In this document: piece after piece, positions 1 through 7,620 of the stretch
How the letters are laid out: each line of letters opens with the position of its first letter
Position numbering within the stretch: position 1 is the first letter of the stretch
Assembly: GCF_035998295.1 (NCBI RefSeq)
Contig: NZ_DASYHS010000108.1
Location: forward strand, 1-21,619
Source of the DNA: DASYHS01 sp035998295
GTDB lineage: Bacteria > Pseudomonadota > Alphaproteobacteria > Azospirillales > Azospirillaceae
Direction: 5' to 3'
DNA length: 21,619 bases
Program-made: the position numbers and the translations under genes
Notes under the pieces: model-generated
The model's database searches: none
What the model was told of the DNA's origin: nothing
The model's input: the letters and a program-made list of their open reading frames with translations, nothing else

Positions 1-20
1 TGTGAGTACGAGCCCTAAAC

Positions 21-100
21 ACCCCTCCCACCACGCCTTCCGTCCCCACCCCCACACCACCCCCACAAACCCCCACACCCCCCCACAAACCCCCACGCCT
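21..100 (+). repeat. C-rich, G-poor leader tract with a 20-bp tandem repeat
   Basis: From 21 to 96 the + strand is about two thirds C (52 of 76 bases) with only two G. Positions 61-80 and 81-100 are two copies of a 20-bp unit that differ at two bases. The complementary strand therefore carries several runs of four to seven G and could form a G-quadruplex. In RNA, a C-rich and G-poor stretch is what Rho utilisation sites look like. It lies upstream of rpmI. Whether it ends transcription of the upstream gene or belongs to the rpmI leader cannot be decided here. Confidence 0.6.
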
Positions 101-133
101 GCCGCAGACCCCGCGGCCGCGCCCCTGCGGAGC

Positions 134-162
134 TTGCGTCCGCGGACGCCGGGTGCTATCTA
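134..162 (+). promoter_or_regulatory. Possible promoter of the rpmI-rplT operon with an embedded palindrome
   Basis: TTGCGT (134-139) and TATCTA (157-162) are separated by 17 bases. The same stretch partly fits the alphaproteobacterial housekeeping pattern (TTGaCg-like box, about 14-nt spacer, GCTA-like box at 155). A perfect 14-bp palindrome, GCGTCCGCGGACGC (136-149), overlaps the -35 box and spacer and could be an operator. Both boxes match the consensus only partly, so this is tentative. Confidence 0.3.
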
Positions 163-186
163 CGACGGCTCATTCGGGCGGCGAGG

Positions 187-204
187 CCGGGTCGAAGGAC
201 CCGG
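187..204 (+). promoter_or_regulatory. Leader hairpin upstream of rpmI
   Basis: CCGGGTC (187-193), a GAAG loop and GACCCGG (198-204) form a perfect 7-bp stem about 45 nt before the rpmI start. No T tract follows, so it is not an intrinsic terminator. Ribosomal protein leaders in this operon are L20-regulated in some bacteria. I could not match this element to a described L20 binding structure. Confidence 0.4.
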
Positions 205-249
205 GGCATGCCCAACCGCCCCGTCACACTGCCATCCGAAAGGACCGAA

Positions 250-450
250 ATGCCCAAGCTGAAGACCCATAGCGGCGCCAAGAAGCGCTTCAAGGTGACC
301 GCGAACCGCAAGGTGAAGGCCCAGGCGGCGTTCAAGCGCCACTGCCTCGAGCAGAAGAGCCCGAAGATGAAGCGCCAGGCGCGCGGCACCATGGTGCTGC
401 ACGACGCGGATGCGCGCATCATCCTCAAGAACTTCCTCGTCAACGCTTGA
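250..450 (+). CDS. rpmI: 50S ribosomal protein L35
   Basis: This 66-residue, very basic protein begins MPKLKTHSGAKKRFKVT and has the KLKTHSGAKKRFK signature of bL35, a small large-subunit ribosomal protein. The length is normal for the family (about 65). The ATG at 250 is chosen because AAAGGA (239-244) lies at good Shine-Dalgarno distance and bL35 proteins start with this motif; an upstream in-frame ATG at 208 would add 14 residues unlike the family. It is followed after 16 nt by rplT, the usual partner, so the two are cotranscribed. The identification is secure. Confidence 0.97.
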   Translation: MPKLKTHSGAKKRFKVTANRKVKAQAAFKRHCLEQKSPKMKRQARGTMVLHDADARIILKNFLVNA

Positions 451-466
451 GCGGGGAGACTGAACC

Positions 467-832
467 ATGGCTCGTGTCAAGCGGGGCGTCACCACCCACG
501 CCCGCCACAAGAAGATCCTCAAGCTCGCCAAGGGCTATCGCGGTCGCGGCTCGACCAATTTCCGCATCGCGATCGAGAAGGTCGAGAAGGCGCTGCGCTA
601 TGCGTATCGCGACCGGCGCAACCGGAAGCGCGACTTCCGCGGCCTCTGGATCCAGCGCATCAACGCGGCTGCCCGCATCCACGGCCTGACCTATTCGAAG
701 TTCATGAACGGCATCAAGCGCGCCGGCATCGACGTGGACCGCAAGGTCCTGGCCGACATCGCGGCGCGCGAGCCGGCCGCCTTCAAGGTCCTGGTCGACA
801 AGGCCCAGGCCGCTCTCACCCAGGCCGCGTGA
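467..832 (+). CDS. rplT: 50S ribosomal protein L20
   Basis: The 121-residue basic protein starts MARVKRGVTTHARHKKILK and contains the bL20 hallmark around YRDRRNRKRDFRGLWIQRIN, roughly residues 45-64. bL20 binds 23S rRNA early in large-subunit assembly and in several bacteria also represses its own operon translationally. The length matches the family (about 118). GGGGAG at 454-459 provides the ribosome binding site for the ATG at 467. It lies 16 nt after rpmI and is followed by two hairpins before pheS. The identification is secure. Confidence 0.97.
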   Translation: MARVKRGVTTHARHKKILKLAKGYRGRGSTNFRIAIEKVEKALRYAYRDRRNRKRDFRGLWIQRINAAARIHGLTYSKFMNGIKRAGIDVDRKVLADIAAREPAAFKVLVDKAQAALTQAA

Positions 833-850
833 CACGACCCTCGGGTCGTG
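833..850 (+). terminator. Hairpin directly after rplT
   Basis: CACGACCC (833-840) and GGGTCGTG (843-850) are perfect inverted repeats with only two bases between them, starting right after the rplT stop codon. No T tract follows this hairpin. It probably acts together with the T-tailed hairpin 18 bases downstream, either in RNA 3'-end protection or as part of an attenuator before pheS. Confidence 0.5.
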
Positions 851-867
851 ACGACAGCGGAACGAAA

Positions 868-904
868 AGGGGGCCGGCCCGTCGGGCTGGCCCCTTCTTT
901 GTTT
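868..904 (+). terminator. Intrinsic terminator or attenuator between rplT and pheS
   Basis: GGGGCCGGCCC (870-880), a three-base loop, and GGGCTGGCCCC (884-894) form an 11-bp GC stem with a single G-T pair. It is preceded by AAAA and followed by TTCTTTGTTT. This is a classic Rho-independent terminator, with its T tract ending only 13 nt before the pheS start codon. It would separate ribosomal protein expression from synthetase expression, or could attenuate pheST as happens in enterobacteria. I see no obvious Phe-rich leader peptide. Confidence 0.75.
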
Positions 905-917
905 GCATGAGGACGCG

Positions 918-2009
918 ATGACTGCTCTCGACGGGCTCAAGAACGAGCTTCTGGCCCAGATCGGCGACGCCGCCGACCTCGCCCGCCTCGAGGAGGCGCG
1001 CGTGGCCGCCCTCGGCAAGAAGGGCCGGGTCACGGCGATGATGAAGGAGCTGGGCGGGCTGTCGCCCGATGAGCGGCGCGAGCAGGGGCAGGCGCTGAAC
1101 GCGCTCAAGGACGAGGTCGCCGCCGCCGTCGAGGCGCGCCGCGCCGTCCTCCAGGCCGATGAGCTCGACCGCCGCCTCCGGGCCGAGCGGGTCGACGTGA
1201 CCCTCCCGGTCCGCCCCGAGGTCCAGGGGCGCATCCACCCCATCAGCCAGACCATGGACGAGCTGGTCGCGATCTTCGCGGAGATGGGCTTCTCCGTCGC
1301 CGAGGGGCCGGACGTCGAGGACGACTTCCACAACTTCACCGCCCTCAACTTCCCGCCGGGCCATCCCGCGCGGGAGATGCACGACACCTTCTACCTGCCC
1401 GATGCGGCCCCCGGGGACGACGGCGAGCGCAAGCGCATGCTGCTGCGCACCCACACCTCCCCGGTCCAGGTCAGGACCATGCTGACCGCGACGCCGCCGA
1501 TCCGCATCATCGCGCCGGGCCGGACCTACCGGTCCGACTACGACATGACGCACACCCCGATGTTCCACCAGGTCGAGGGGCTGGTGATCGACGAGAAGAG
1601 CCATATGGGCCACCTGAAGGGCTGCCTCGTCGACTTCTGCCGCGCCTTCTTCGACGTGGACGACCTGCCGCTGCGCTTCCGGCCGAGCTTCTTCCCCTTC
1701 ACCGAGCCCTCGGCCGAAGTCGACATCGGCTGCTCGCGCAAGGGCGGGGAGCTGAAGCTCGGCAACTACGGCGACTGGTTGGAGATCCTCGGCTGCGGGA
1801 TGGTCCATCCCAACGTGCTGGAAGCCTGCGGCATCGACAGCACCCGCTACCAGGGCTTCGCCTTCGGCATGGGGATCGAGCGGATCGCGATGCTGAAATA
1901 CGGCATTCCCGACCTCCGGACCTTCTTCGAGGCCGATCTGCGCTGGCTGAAGCATTACGGCTTCGTCCCGCTCGACATCCCCTCGGTGGCTCGCGGCCTG
2001 ACGCGTTAA
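918..2009 (+). CDS. pheS: Phenylalanine--tRNA ligase alpha subunit
   Basis: The 363-residue protein is the catalytic subunit of the heterotetrameric PheRS, which charges tRNA-Phe with phenylalanine in the cytoplasm. Residues about 1-90 form the N-terminal helical coiled-coil arm. The class II synthetase core follows, with the motif 2 region around HTSPVQVRTM, the FRPSFFPFTEPSAEVD segment, and motif 3 near GFAFGMGIERIAMLKYGIPD. The length is typical for alphaproteobacteria (about 360). The ATG at 918 is preferred because AGGA (910-913) precedes it; an in-frame TTG at 903 lies inside the terminator T tract. The gene ends 12 nt before pheT, as expected for an operon. Confidence 0.97.
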   Translation: MTALDGLKNELLAQIGDAADLARLEEARVAALGKKGRVTAMMKELGGLSPDERREQGQALNALKDEVAAAVEARRAVLQADELDRRLRAERVDVTLPVRPEVQGRIHPISQTMDELVAIFAEMGFSVAEGPDVEDDFHNFTALNFPPGHPAREMHDTFYLPDAAPGDDGERKRMLLRTHTSPVQVRTMLTATPPIRIIAPGRTYRSDYDMTHTPMFHQVEGLVIDEKSHMGHLKGCLVDFCRAFFDVDDLPLRFRPSFFPFTEPSAEVDIGCSRKGGELKLGNYGDWLEILGCGMVHPNVLEACGIDSTRYQGFAFGMGIERIAMLKYGIPDLRTFFEADLRWLKHYGFVPLDIPSVARGLTR

Positions 2010-2021
2010 GGAAGCGGAACG

Positions 2022-4427
2022 ATGAAGATCACCCTGTCCTGGCTGAAGGACCACCTCGAAACCGAGGCCGGCGCCGACGCGGTCGCGCAGCGGCTCACGG
2101 CGCTCGGCCTGGAGGTCGAGGAGGTCGTCGACCGCTCCCGCGACCTGGCGGCGTTCAAGGTGGCGCGGGTCGTCTCGGCGGAGAAGCACCCGAACGCCGA
2201 CAAGCTGAGGGTCTGCACCGTCGATACCGGGTCCGAAACGGTTCAGGTCGTATGCGGCGCCCCCAACGCGCGCGCCGGCATGAAGGGCGTCTTCGCGCCG
2301 GTCGGGACCGTGATCCCGGGGACGGGCGACTTGCTGAAGAAGGGCGTGATCCGGGGGGTCGAGTCCAACGGCATGCTGTGCTCGGAACGCGAGATGGGCC
2401 TGTCGCAGGAGCATGACGGCATCATCGATCTGCCCGAGGACGCGCCGGTCGGCGAGCCCTTCGCCCGGCTGTTCGGCCTGGACGACCCGCTGATCGACAT
2501 CTCCCTGACCCCCGACCGGGCCGACTGCGCGGGCGTGCGCGGCATCGCCCGCGACCTGGCGGCGGCCGGCATGGGGCGCCTGCGCCCGCTCGACTACGCG
2601 CCGGTGCCCGGCGCCTTCGCCAGCCGCACCGCGGTGACGCTCGATTTTCCGGACGGCGACACGACGCCGTGCCCTCTGTTCCTCGGGCGCTCGATCCGGG
2701 GCGTGCGCAACGGGCCGAGCCCGCGCTGGCTGCAGGACAAGCTGGCCGCGATCGGGCTGCGGCCGATCTCGGCGCTGGTCGACATCACCAACTACATGAC
2801 GCACGACCTGAACCGCCCGGCCCACGTCTTCGACGAGGGCAAGCTGCGGGGCGGGCTGAGCCTGCGCTTCGCGCGCCCGGGCGAGACGCTGGACGCCCTG
2901 AACGGCAAGGCCTACGCGCTCGAGGACGGGATGACCGTCATCGCCGACGGTTCCGGCGTGCTCAGCCTCGGCGGCATCATGGGCGGCGAGAGCACCGGCT
3001 GCACCGAGCAGACGACCGAGGTCTTCCTGGAGATCGCGCTGTTCGACCCGATCCGCACCGCGCAGACGGGACGCCGGCTCGGCGTCGAGAGCGACGCCCG
3101 CTACCGGTTCGAGCGCGGCGTCGACCCGGCCTTCGCCTTCGAGGGGCTGGAGATCGCGACCCGGCTGATCCTCGATCTGTGCGGCGGCGAGGCGAGCGAG
3201 CCGGTGGTCGCGGGCGCCGTCCCCGACCATCGGCGCACGCTCACCCTGCGCCCGGACCGCGTGCTGACCCTGGGCGGCGTCGAAGTGCCCGCCGACCGGC
3301 AGCTTTCCATCCTGGCCGAGCTCGGCTTCCGGCCGGAGCGCGGCGCGGACGGGCTGATCCACGCCGTGGTGCCGAGCTGGCGCGCCGACGTCCACGGCGA
3401 GGCCGACCTGGTCGAGGAGGTGCTGCGGGTCTGGGGCTTCGACCACATCCCCGCGACCCCGCTGGAGCGGACGGCGACCGTGTCCCGGCCGGCGCTCGAC
3501 GAGCGCCAGCGGCGCGTCGGCGCGGCCAAGCGCGCCCTGGCGGCGCGCGGCCTGTTCGAGGCGGTCACCTGGTCGTTCATGGACGGCGCGCGGGCCGAGC
3601 TGTTCGGCGGCGTCCATCCCGGGCTGAGGCTGCTGAACCCGATCAGCGCCGATCTCGACGTGATGCGGCCCAGCATCCTGGCGAACCTGATCCAGGCGGC
3701 CGGCCGCAACGCCGACCGCGGCTTTCCCGACCTCGGCCTGTTCGAGGTCGGGCCGGCATGGCGCGACCCGTCTCCCGGCGGGCAGGACACCGTCGCGGCC
3801 GGGCTGCGCGCGGGTGCCGCCGCGGCGCGCGGCTGGGCGGGGCCGCAGCGCCCGGTCGACGTGTTCGACGCCAAGGCCGATGCCCTGGCCGTCCTGGACG
3901 CGGCCGGGGCGCCGAGCGCGAACCTGCAGGTCACGGCCGATGCGCCGGGCTGGTATCATCCCGGCCGCTCCGGCGTGTTCCGGCTCGGCCCGACGGTGCT
4001 GGCGCGCTTCGGCGAGATCCACCCCGCCGTGTCGGAGGCGCTGGGGGTCAAAGGGAGCATCGTCGGCTTCGAGGTCCTGCTCGATGCCGTTCCCATGCCC
4101 AAGCGGCGCTCCGGGACGGCGCGCCCGCTGCTCCGGCTCTCGCCGTTCCAGCCGCTCGAGCGCGACTTCGCCTTCATCGTCGGCGAGGACGTCGAGGCCG
4201 ACCGCCTGGTCCGGGCCGCGCGCGGCGCCGACAAGGCGCTGATCGCCGACGTCGCCGTCTTCGACGTCTATCGCGGCCCGGGGCTGGAGCCCGGCACGAA
4301 GTCGGTGGCGCTCTCCGTGACCCTGCAGCCGCGCGAGCGCACCCTGACGGAGGAGGAGATCGAGGCGGTCGGCGCCCGCGTGGTCGCCGCCGTCGCCAAG
4401 GCGACCGGCGCCGTCCTGCGGCGCTGA
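2022..4427 (+). CDS. pheT: Phenylalanine--tRNA ligase beta subunit
   Basis: The 801-residue non-catalytic subunit of PheRS provides tRNA recognition and editing of mischarged Tyr-tRNA-Phe. Domains in order are an OB-fold tRNA-binding domain (about residues 42-150, including KVARVVSAEKHPNADKLRVC), the B3/B4 editing domain (about 210-390, including ALVDITNYMTHDLNRP), B5 (about 405-480), a class II core-like domain, and a C-terminal ferredoxin-fold anticodon-binding domain (about 705-801). The length is normal for the family. AAGGAAG overlapping the pheS stop (2008-2014) is the ribosome binding site for the ATG at 2022. It is cotranscribed with pheS. Confidence 0.97.
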   Translation: MKITLSWLKDHLETEAGADAVAQRLTALGLEVEEVVDRSRDLAAFKVARVVSAEKHPNADKLRVCTVDTGSETVQVVCGAPNARAGMKGVFAPVGTVIPGTGDLLKKGVIRGVESNGMLCSEREMGLSQEHDGIIDLPEDAPVGEPFARLFGLDDPLIDISLTPDRADCAGVRGIARDLAAAGMGRLRPLDYAPVPGAFASRTAVTLDFPDGDTTPCPLFLGRSIRGVRNGPSPRWLQDKLAAIGLRPISALVDITNYMTHDLNRPAHVFDEGKLRGGLSLRFARPGETLDALNGKAYALEDGMTVIADGSGVLSLGGIMGGESTGCTEQTTEVFLEIALFDPIRTAQTGRRLGVESDARYRFERGVDPAFAFEGLEIATRLILDLCGGEASEPVVAGAVPDHRRTLTLRPDRVLTLGGVEVPADRQLSILAELGFRPERGADGLIHAVVPSWRADVHGEADLVEEVLRVWGFDHIPATPLERTATVSRPALDERQRRVGAAKRALAARGLFEAVTWSFMDGARAELFGGVHPGLRLLNPISADLDVMRPSILANLIQAAGRNADRGFPDLGLFEVGPAWRDPSPGGQDTVAAGLRAGAAAARGWAGPQRPVDVFDAKADALAVLDAAGAPSANLQVTADAPGWYHPGRSGVFRLGPTVLARFGEIHPAVSEALGVKGSIVGFEVLLDAVPMPKRRSGTARPLLRLSPFQPLERDFAFIVGEDVEADRLVRAARGADKALIADVAVFDVYRGPGLEPGTKSVALSVTLQPRERTLTEEEIEAVGARVVAAVAKATGAVLRR

Positions 4428-4442
4428 GCGCGCTTGCGCGCA

Positions 4443-4476
4443 CCCTGCGTCCCCCGCCTGGGCGGGGGACGCAGGG
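4443..4476. terminator. Perfect 16-bp hairpin between convergent pheT and the EF-hand gene
   Basis: CCCTGCGTCCCCCGCC (4443-4458) and its exact complement (4461-4476) are separated by TG. The hairpin sits 15 nt after the pheT stop and just before the stop of the convergent gene, so it can serve both strands as a bidirectional terminator. No T tract is present on either side, as is common in high-GC genomes. Confidence 0.7.
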
Positions 4477-4482
4477 CGACGG

Positions 4483-4902
4483 TCAGATCAGGTATTCGTC
4501 GAGCGCGAACTCGTCGTTGGACAGGGTCCCGTTCTGGTCCTCGTCCCAGGTCGCGAACAGCTCCTCGTCCATGAACTCGTTGCGGTCGAGCATCTGGTTG
4601 CCGTCCTGGTCGAGCTGGGCGAAGAGCTGGCCGCCCCCCTCGTCCATGCAGGCCGTGAACTCGTCGCTCGTCAGCATGTCGTCGCCGGTCTGGTCCCATT
4701 CGTCGAACAGCGAGTCGGAGACCTCGAGGAACTCGCCGTCGCCGATCAGGCCGTCGCCGTCCGTGTCGAAGGTGGCGTAGGAGGGGCAGGCCGCGGCGGT
4801 CTGGGCGGCCGTTTCCCCGCCGAACATGTCGTCGAGGCCGAGTTGTGCGCAGCCGCTCGCGGTGAATGCGGCGAGGATGGCGATCATGGGAAGGCGGACC
4901 AT
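4483..4902 (-). CDS. EF-hand calcium-binding lipoprotein
   Basis: The 139-residue acidic protein has a lipoprotein signal peptide: MVRLPMIAILAAFTASGC with lipobox TASGC and the acylated cysteine at residue 18. The mature part contains four 12-residue EF-hand loops, at residues 46-57 (DTDGDGLIGDGE), 70-81 (DQTGDDMLTSDE), 98-109 (DQDGNQMLDRNE) and 120-131 (DEDQNGTLSNDE). All keep Asp at position 1 and Glu at position 12. It should bind Ca2+ at the envelope, like a membrane-anchored calmodulin, but its partner is unknown. The ATG at 4902 is chosen because it starts the signal peptide and GGGAG precedes it. It diverges from the mechanosensitive channel gene; the functional link is only positional. 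Confidence 0.85.
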   Translation of the reverse strand: MVRLPMIAILAAFTASGCAQLGLDDMFGGETAAQTAAACPSYATFDTDGDGLIGDGEFLEVSDSLFDEWDQTGDDMLTSDEFTACMDEGGGQLFAQLDQDGNQMLDRNEFMDEELFATWDEDQNGTLSNDEFALDEYLI

Positions 4903-5059
4903 GCGATTTCTCCCTTCTCCTGGGTTGGCCGGGCGCTGAAGACGCGCTCCGCGTGCCAAACCGCCGCTCGGTTGAAACGTTCCTCATCCCTCATGGGAGA
5001 GCACCCCGAGCGCCCCGTTTTGTCACGAGCGCTCGCACCCGTGGTGCTGGCAATAGGAG

Positions 5060-5091
5060 GTCCGGGCGGACGGCATCCGACCGTCCCGGAC
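5060..5091 (+). promoter_or_regulatory. Imperfect hairpin in the leader of the channel gene
   Basis: GTCCGGG (5060-5066) pairs with CCCGGAC (5085-5091), and an inner CGG/CCG pair extends the stem. An AGGAGG sequence (5055-5060) lies just upstream although no start codon follows it at normal distance. The structure sits 19 nt before the likely ATG, so it could affect translation initiation. No experimental parallel is known to me. Confidence 0.3.
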
Positions 5092-5109
5092 ACCTGGTTC
5101 CCACCACCG

Positions 5110-7620
5110 ATGGATCCCATGTTCCGAGCCCTGCTCACGCTCGTCCTGCTGGTCGCCTCATTGCTGTCGGCACCCCGGGCCGACGCCGAATCCGTGACCG
5201 CATCCTTCTCCAGGGCCGTCGGAGGCTGGGAGAAGGTGCTGAACCGCGCCGCCGAGCGGCTCGACGGCCGCGACTTCGCCGACGCCGATCTCGAGGCGCT
5301 CCGGGGCGAGCTGTCGGCCGTGTTCAACGAGGCGCGCGCGGCCGGCGCGGCCGCCAGCGGCAGCCTCGCCCAGACCCGCCAGCTCCTCGACGCGCTCGGC
5401 CCGGCACCGGCCGAAGGGGCCGGGACCGAGTCGCGCGAGGTCGGGGCCGAGCGCGGGCGCCTCGCGGGCGAGCTGGCGGTGCTGGACGGGCGCGTGCGGC
5501 AGGCCGAGCTGGTCGCGACCCGTGCGGACATCCTGATGCGCACGGCCACCAACCTGCGCATGGACCAGTTCAAGCAGAACCTGCTCAAGCGGGAGCGGCT
5601 GCCGGTCTCGATGGAAACCTGGAAGGAGGTGCCCGCGCAGCTGACCTTCCTCGGCGACCGCATGCGCCGCGCGATCGTGCTGGCGCTCGGGTTCGACGCC
5701 TGGGACTACCGGCTCTCCGGGCTGGGCGCGCTGGCGCTGGCCTCGCTGGGCTTCGCCTGGACCGGGCGGCGCTGGCTGCTTCGCCGCTGGGGCCATCGCC
5801 CAGTCGCCTCGCCGCCCGGCTACCGCCAGAAGGTCGTCGCCGCGGCGGTCGAAGCCGTCGCGCGCTGCCTGCTGCCGGTCGTGCCCACGCTCGCGACCTC
5901 GCTCGCGGTGCTGGCCATGCTCGGCGGCGATGCGGCGCTGGCGCCGCTGGTCGCCGCCGTCACCGCCGGCAGCGGCGGCCTCGTCTTCTTCTTCCTGATC
6001 TCCGGCCTCGCCCGGGCGACGCTCGCTCCCGACCACGCCGACTGGCGCCTGGCCGAGATCGGCGACGACTGCGCCCGGCCGATGGCGCACCGGGTCACGG
6101 TCTTCGCCGCCGGGCTGGCGGTCGCCGGGGGCGTCTTCACGATGTTCCAGCTCCAGCTCGCCCCGCCCGAACTGGCCGCGGTCGCCGGCTTCGCGGTCCA
6201 GCTCGTCGCGACGCTGACGCTGTTCCCGCTGCTGCCGAGCCGCTTCTGGAGCCCGGAGGCCGGCGAGGGCGGCTGCGGCTGCGAGCCGGAGGCGCCGGCC
6301 GAGGACGCCGGGACCGGCCCGGTCGCGACCTTGCGCCAGCAGTCCCGGCGCGGCCTGCGGCTGCTCGCGGCGCTGACCGCGGTCTCGACCCTGGCGGCCT
6401 CGGCGGCCGGCTACCACAACCTGTCGGTCTACGCCGCGACCCTGGCGCTGGCGGCGCTGGCGCTCGGCGGCATGCTGCTGCTGCTGCGCGGCGTGCTGCG
6501 CGAACTGGTGTCGCTGCTGGTCGAGGAGCAGTCCGGGCCGATCGCGTCGATCCGGCGCACCGTGATCCGGACCGACAGCGGGCTGAAGGCCTTCGACTGG
6601 GTGACCCGCTCGCTGCTCGACATCGTGCTGCTGGGCGTCGGCCTCGTCGTCCTGCTGCCGCTAAGCGGGATGGACTGGGCCGAGCTGCGCGGCCTCGCCG
6701 AAGGGATCTGGCGCGGCGTGACCATCGGCGGCATCCGCATCGCCCCGGCCGACATCCTGACCGCGGCCGCCAGCTTCGCCATCGTCGTCACCGTGACCCG
6801 GTTCGTCCAGCGCCAGCTCGACGAGCGCGTGCTCCAGCGCCTGCAGATCGACCGGGGCGTCCAGCATTCGATCCGGACCGGCATCGGCTATCTCGGCGTC
6901 GCGATCGCGCTGCTGGCGGCGGTCGGCTCGCTCGGCCTCGACCTCTCGAGCCTGGCGCTGATCGCGGGCGCGCTGTCGGTCGGCATCGGCTTCGGCCTGC
7001 AGGCGGTGGTCAGCAACTTCGTCGCCGGCCTGATCCTGCTGGTCGAGCGCCCGATCAAGGTCGGCGACTGGGTAGTGGTCGGCGACAAGGAGGGGCTGGT
7101 CAAGCGCATCAGCGTCCGCTCAACCGAGATCCAGACCTTTCAGCGGGCTTCCGTCATCATTCCGAACTCCGAGCTGATCTCGTCCTCGGTGCTGAACTGG
7201 ACGTTCAAGGACAGGTTCGGGCGCGTCGAGATCCGGGTCGGCGTCGCCTACGGCACCGACCTGCGCAAGGCACGCGACCTGCTGCTGTCCTGCACCGTGG
7301 GCGACCGGCGGATCAGCCGCACGCCGGCGCCGATGGCGGTGCTGCGGGACTTCGGGCCGAGCGCGCTGGAGTTCGAGCTGCGGTGCTTCGTCGGCGACGT
7401 CGACAACTCGCTCGCGGTGCAGAGCGACCTGCGCTTCGCGATCGCCGACGCCTTCGCCCAGCACGGGATCGAGATCCCCTACGCCCAGCAGGTCGTCCAC
7501 ATGCCGCAGATCGAGGCGTTGCGCGCGCTCGCCGAGAGCAGGTCGTTGGCGAAGGCTGTGGCCGTCCCGGACGAGCCCGCCAACGACAAGCCGGCACTCA
7601 GGGCCGGCGGCATGGCCTAG
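5110..7620 (+). CDS. Large MscS-family mechanosensitive ion channel
   Basis: The 836-residue protein is a long MscS-type channel that releases solutes when membrane tension rises. A signal peptide (LLTLVLLVASLLSAPRADA, ending near residue 26) precedes a periplasmic, partly coiled-coil domain to about residue 190, resembling the DUF3772-type N terminus of alphaproteobacterial MscS proteins. About eleven hydrophobic segments follow. The pore helix lies near residues 620-650 (SVGIGFGLQAVVSNFVAG), then LLVERPIKVGDWV begins the beta domain and a C-terminal cytoplasmic vestibule domain ends near 800. A short CGC cluster sits near residue 387. The start is uncertain: ATG 5110 or ATG 5119 fit the signal peptide, and neither has a strong ribosome binding site. 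Confidence 0.88.
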   Translation: MDPMFRALLTLVLLVASLLSAPRADAESVTASFSRAVGGWEKVLNRAAERLDGRDFADADLEALRGELSAVFNEARAAGAAASGSLAQTRQLLDALGPAPAEGAGTESREVGAERGRLAGELAVLDGRVRQAELVATRADILMRTATNLRMDQFKQNLLKRERLPVSMETWKEVPAQLTFLGDRMRRAIVLALGFDAWDYRLSGLGALALASLGFAWTGRRWLLRRWGHRPVASPPGYRQKVVAAAVEAVARCLLPVVPTLATSLAVLAMLGGDAALAPLVAAVTAGSGGLVFFFLISGLARATLAPDHADWRLAEIGDDCARPMAHRVTVFAAGLAVAGGVFTMFQLQLAPPELAAVAGFAVQLVATLTLFPLLPSRFWSPEAGEGGCGCEPEAPAEDAGTGPVATLRQQSRRGLRLLAALTAVSTLAASAAGYHNLSVYAATLALAALALGGMLLLLRGVLRELVSLLVEEQSGPIASIRRTVIRTDSGLKAFDWVTRSLLDIVLLGVGLVVLLPLSGMDWAELRGLAEGIWRGVTIGGIRIAPADILTAAASFAIVVTVTRFVQRQLDERVLQRLQIDRGVQHSIRTGIGYLGVAIALLAAVGSLGLDLSSLALIAGALSVGIGFGLQAVVSNFVAGLILLVERPIKVGDWVVVGDKEGLVKRISVRSTEIQTFQRASVIIPNSELISSSVLNWTFKDRFGRVEIRVGVAYGTDLRKARDLLLSCTVGDRRISRTPAPMAVLRDFGPSALEFELRCFVGDVDNSLAVQSDLRFAIADAFAQHGIEIPYAQQVVHMPQIEALRALAESRSLAKAVAVPDEPANDKPALRAGGMA

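Noticed and set aside
2..262. An 86-codon + frame through the C-rich leader into rpmI
   Set aside because: It is made of Pro/His/Thr repeats generated by the C-rich tract, overlaps the L35 start in another frame and shows no ribosome binding site.
907..921. A four-codon ATG-to-TGA frame overlapping the pheS start, a possible leader peptide
   Set aside because: It contains no Phe codons and is most simply the ribosome binding site region of pheS; too short to support.
816..4022. A 1068-codon open frame on the - strand across pheS and pheT
   Set aside because: It is the antisense shadow of two certain genes; at this GC content antisense frames stay open by codon bias, and the translation is low-complexity Arg/Ala/Asp-rich with no domain.
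5041..5109. An upstream GTG start for the mechanosensitive channel, near AGGAGG
   Set aside because: AGGAGG lies downstream of those GTG codons, and the added residues would precede a normal signal peptide.
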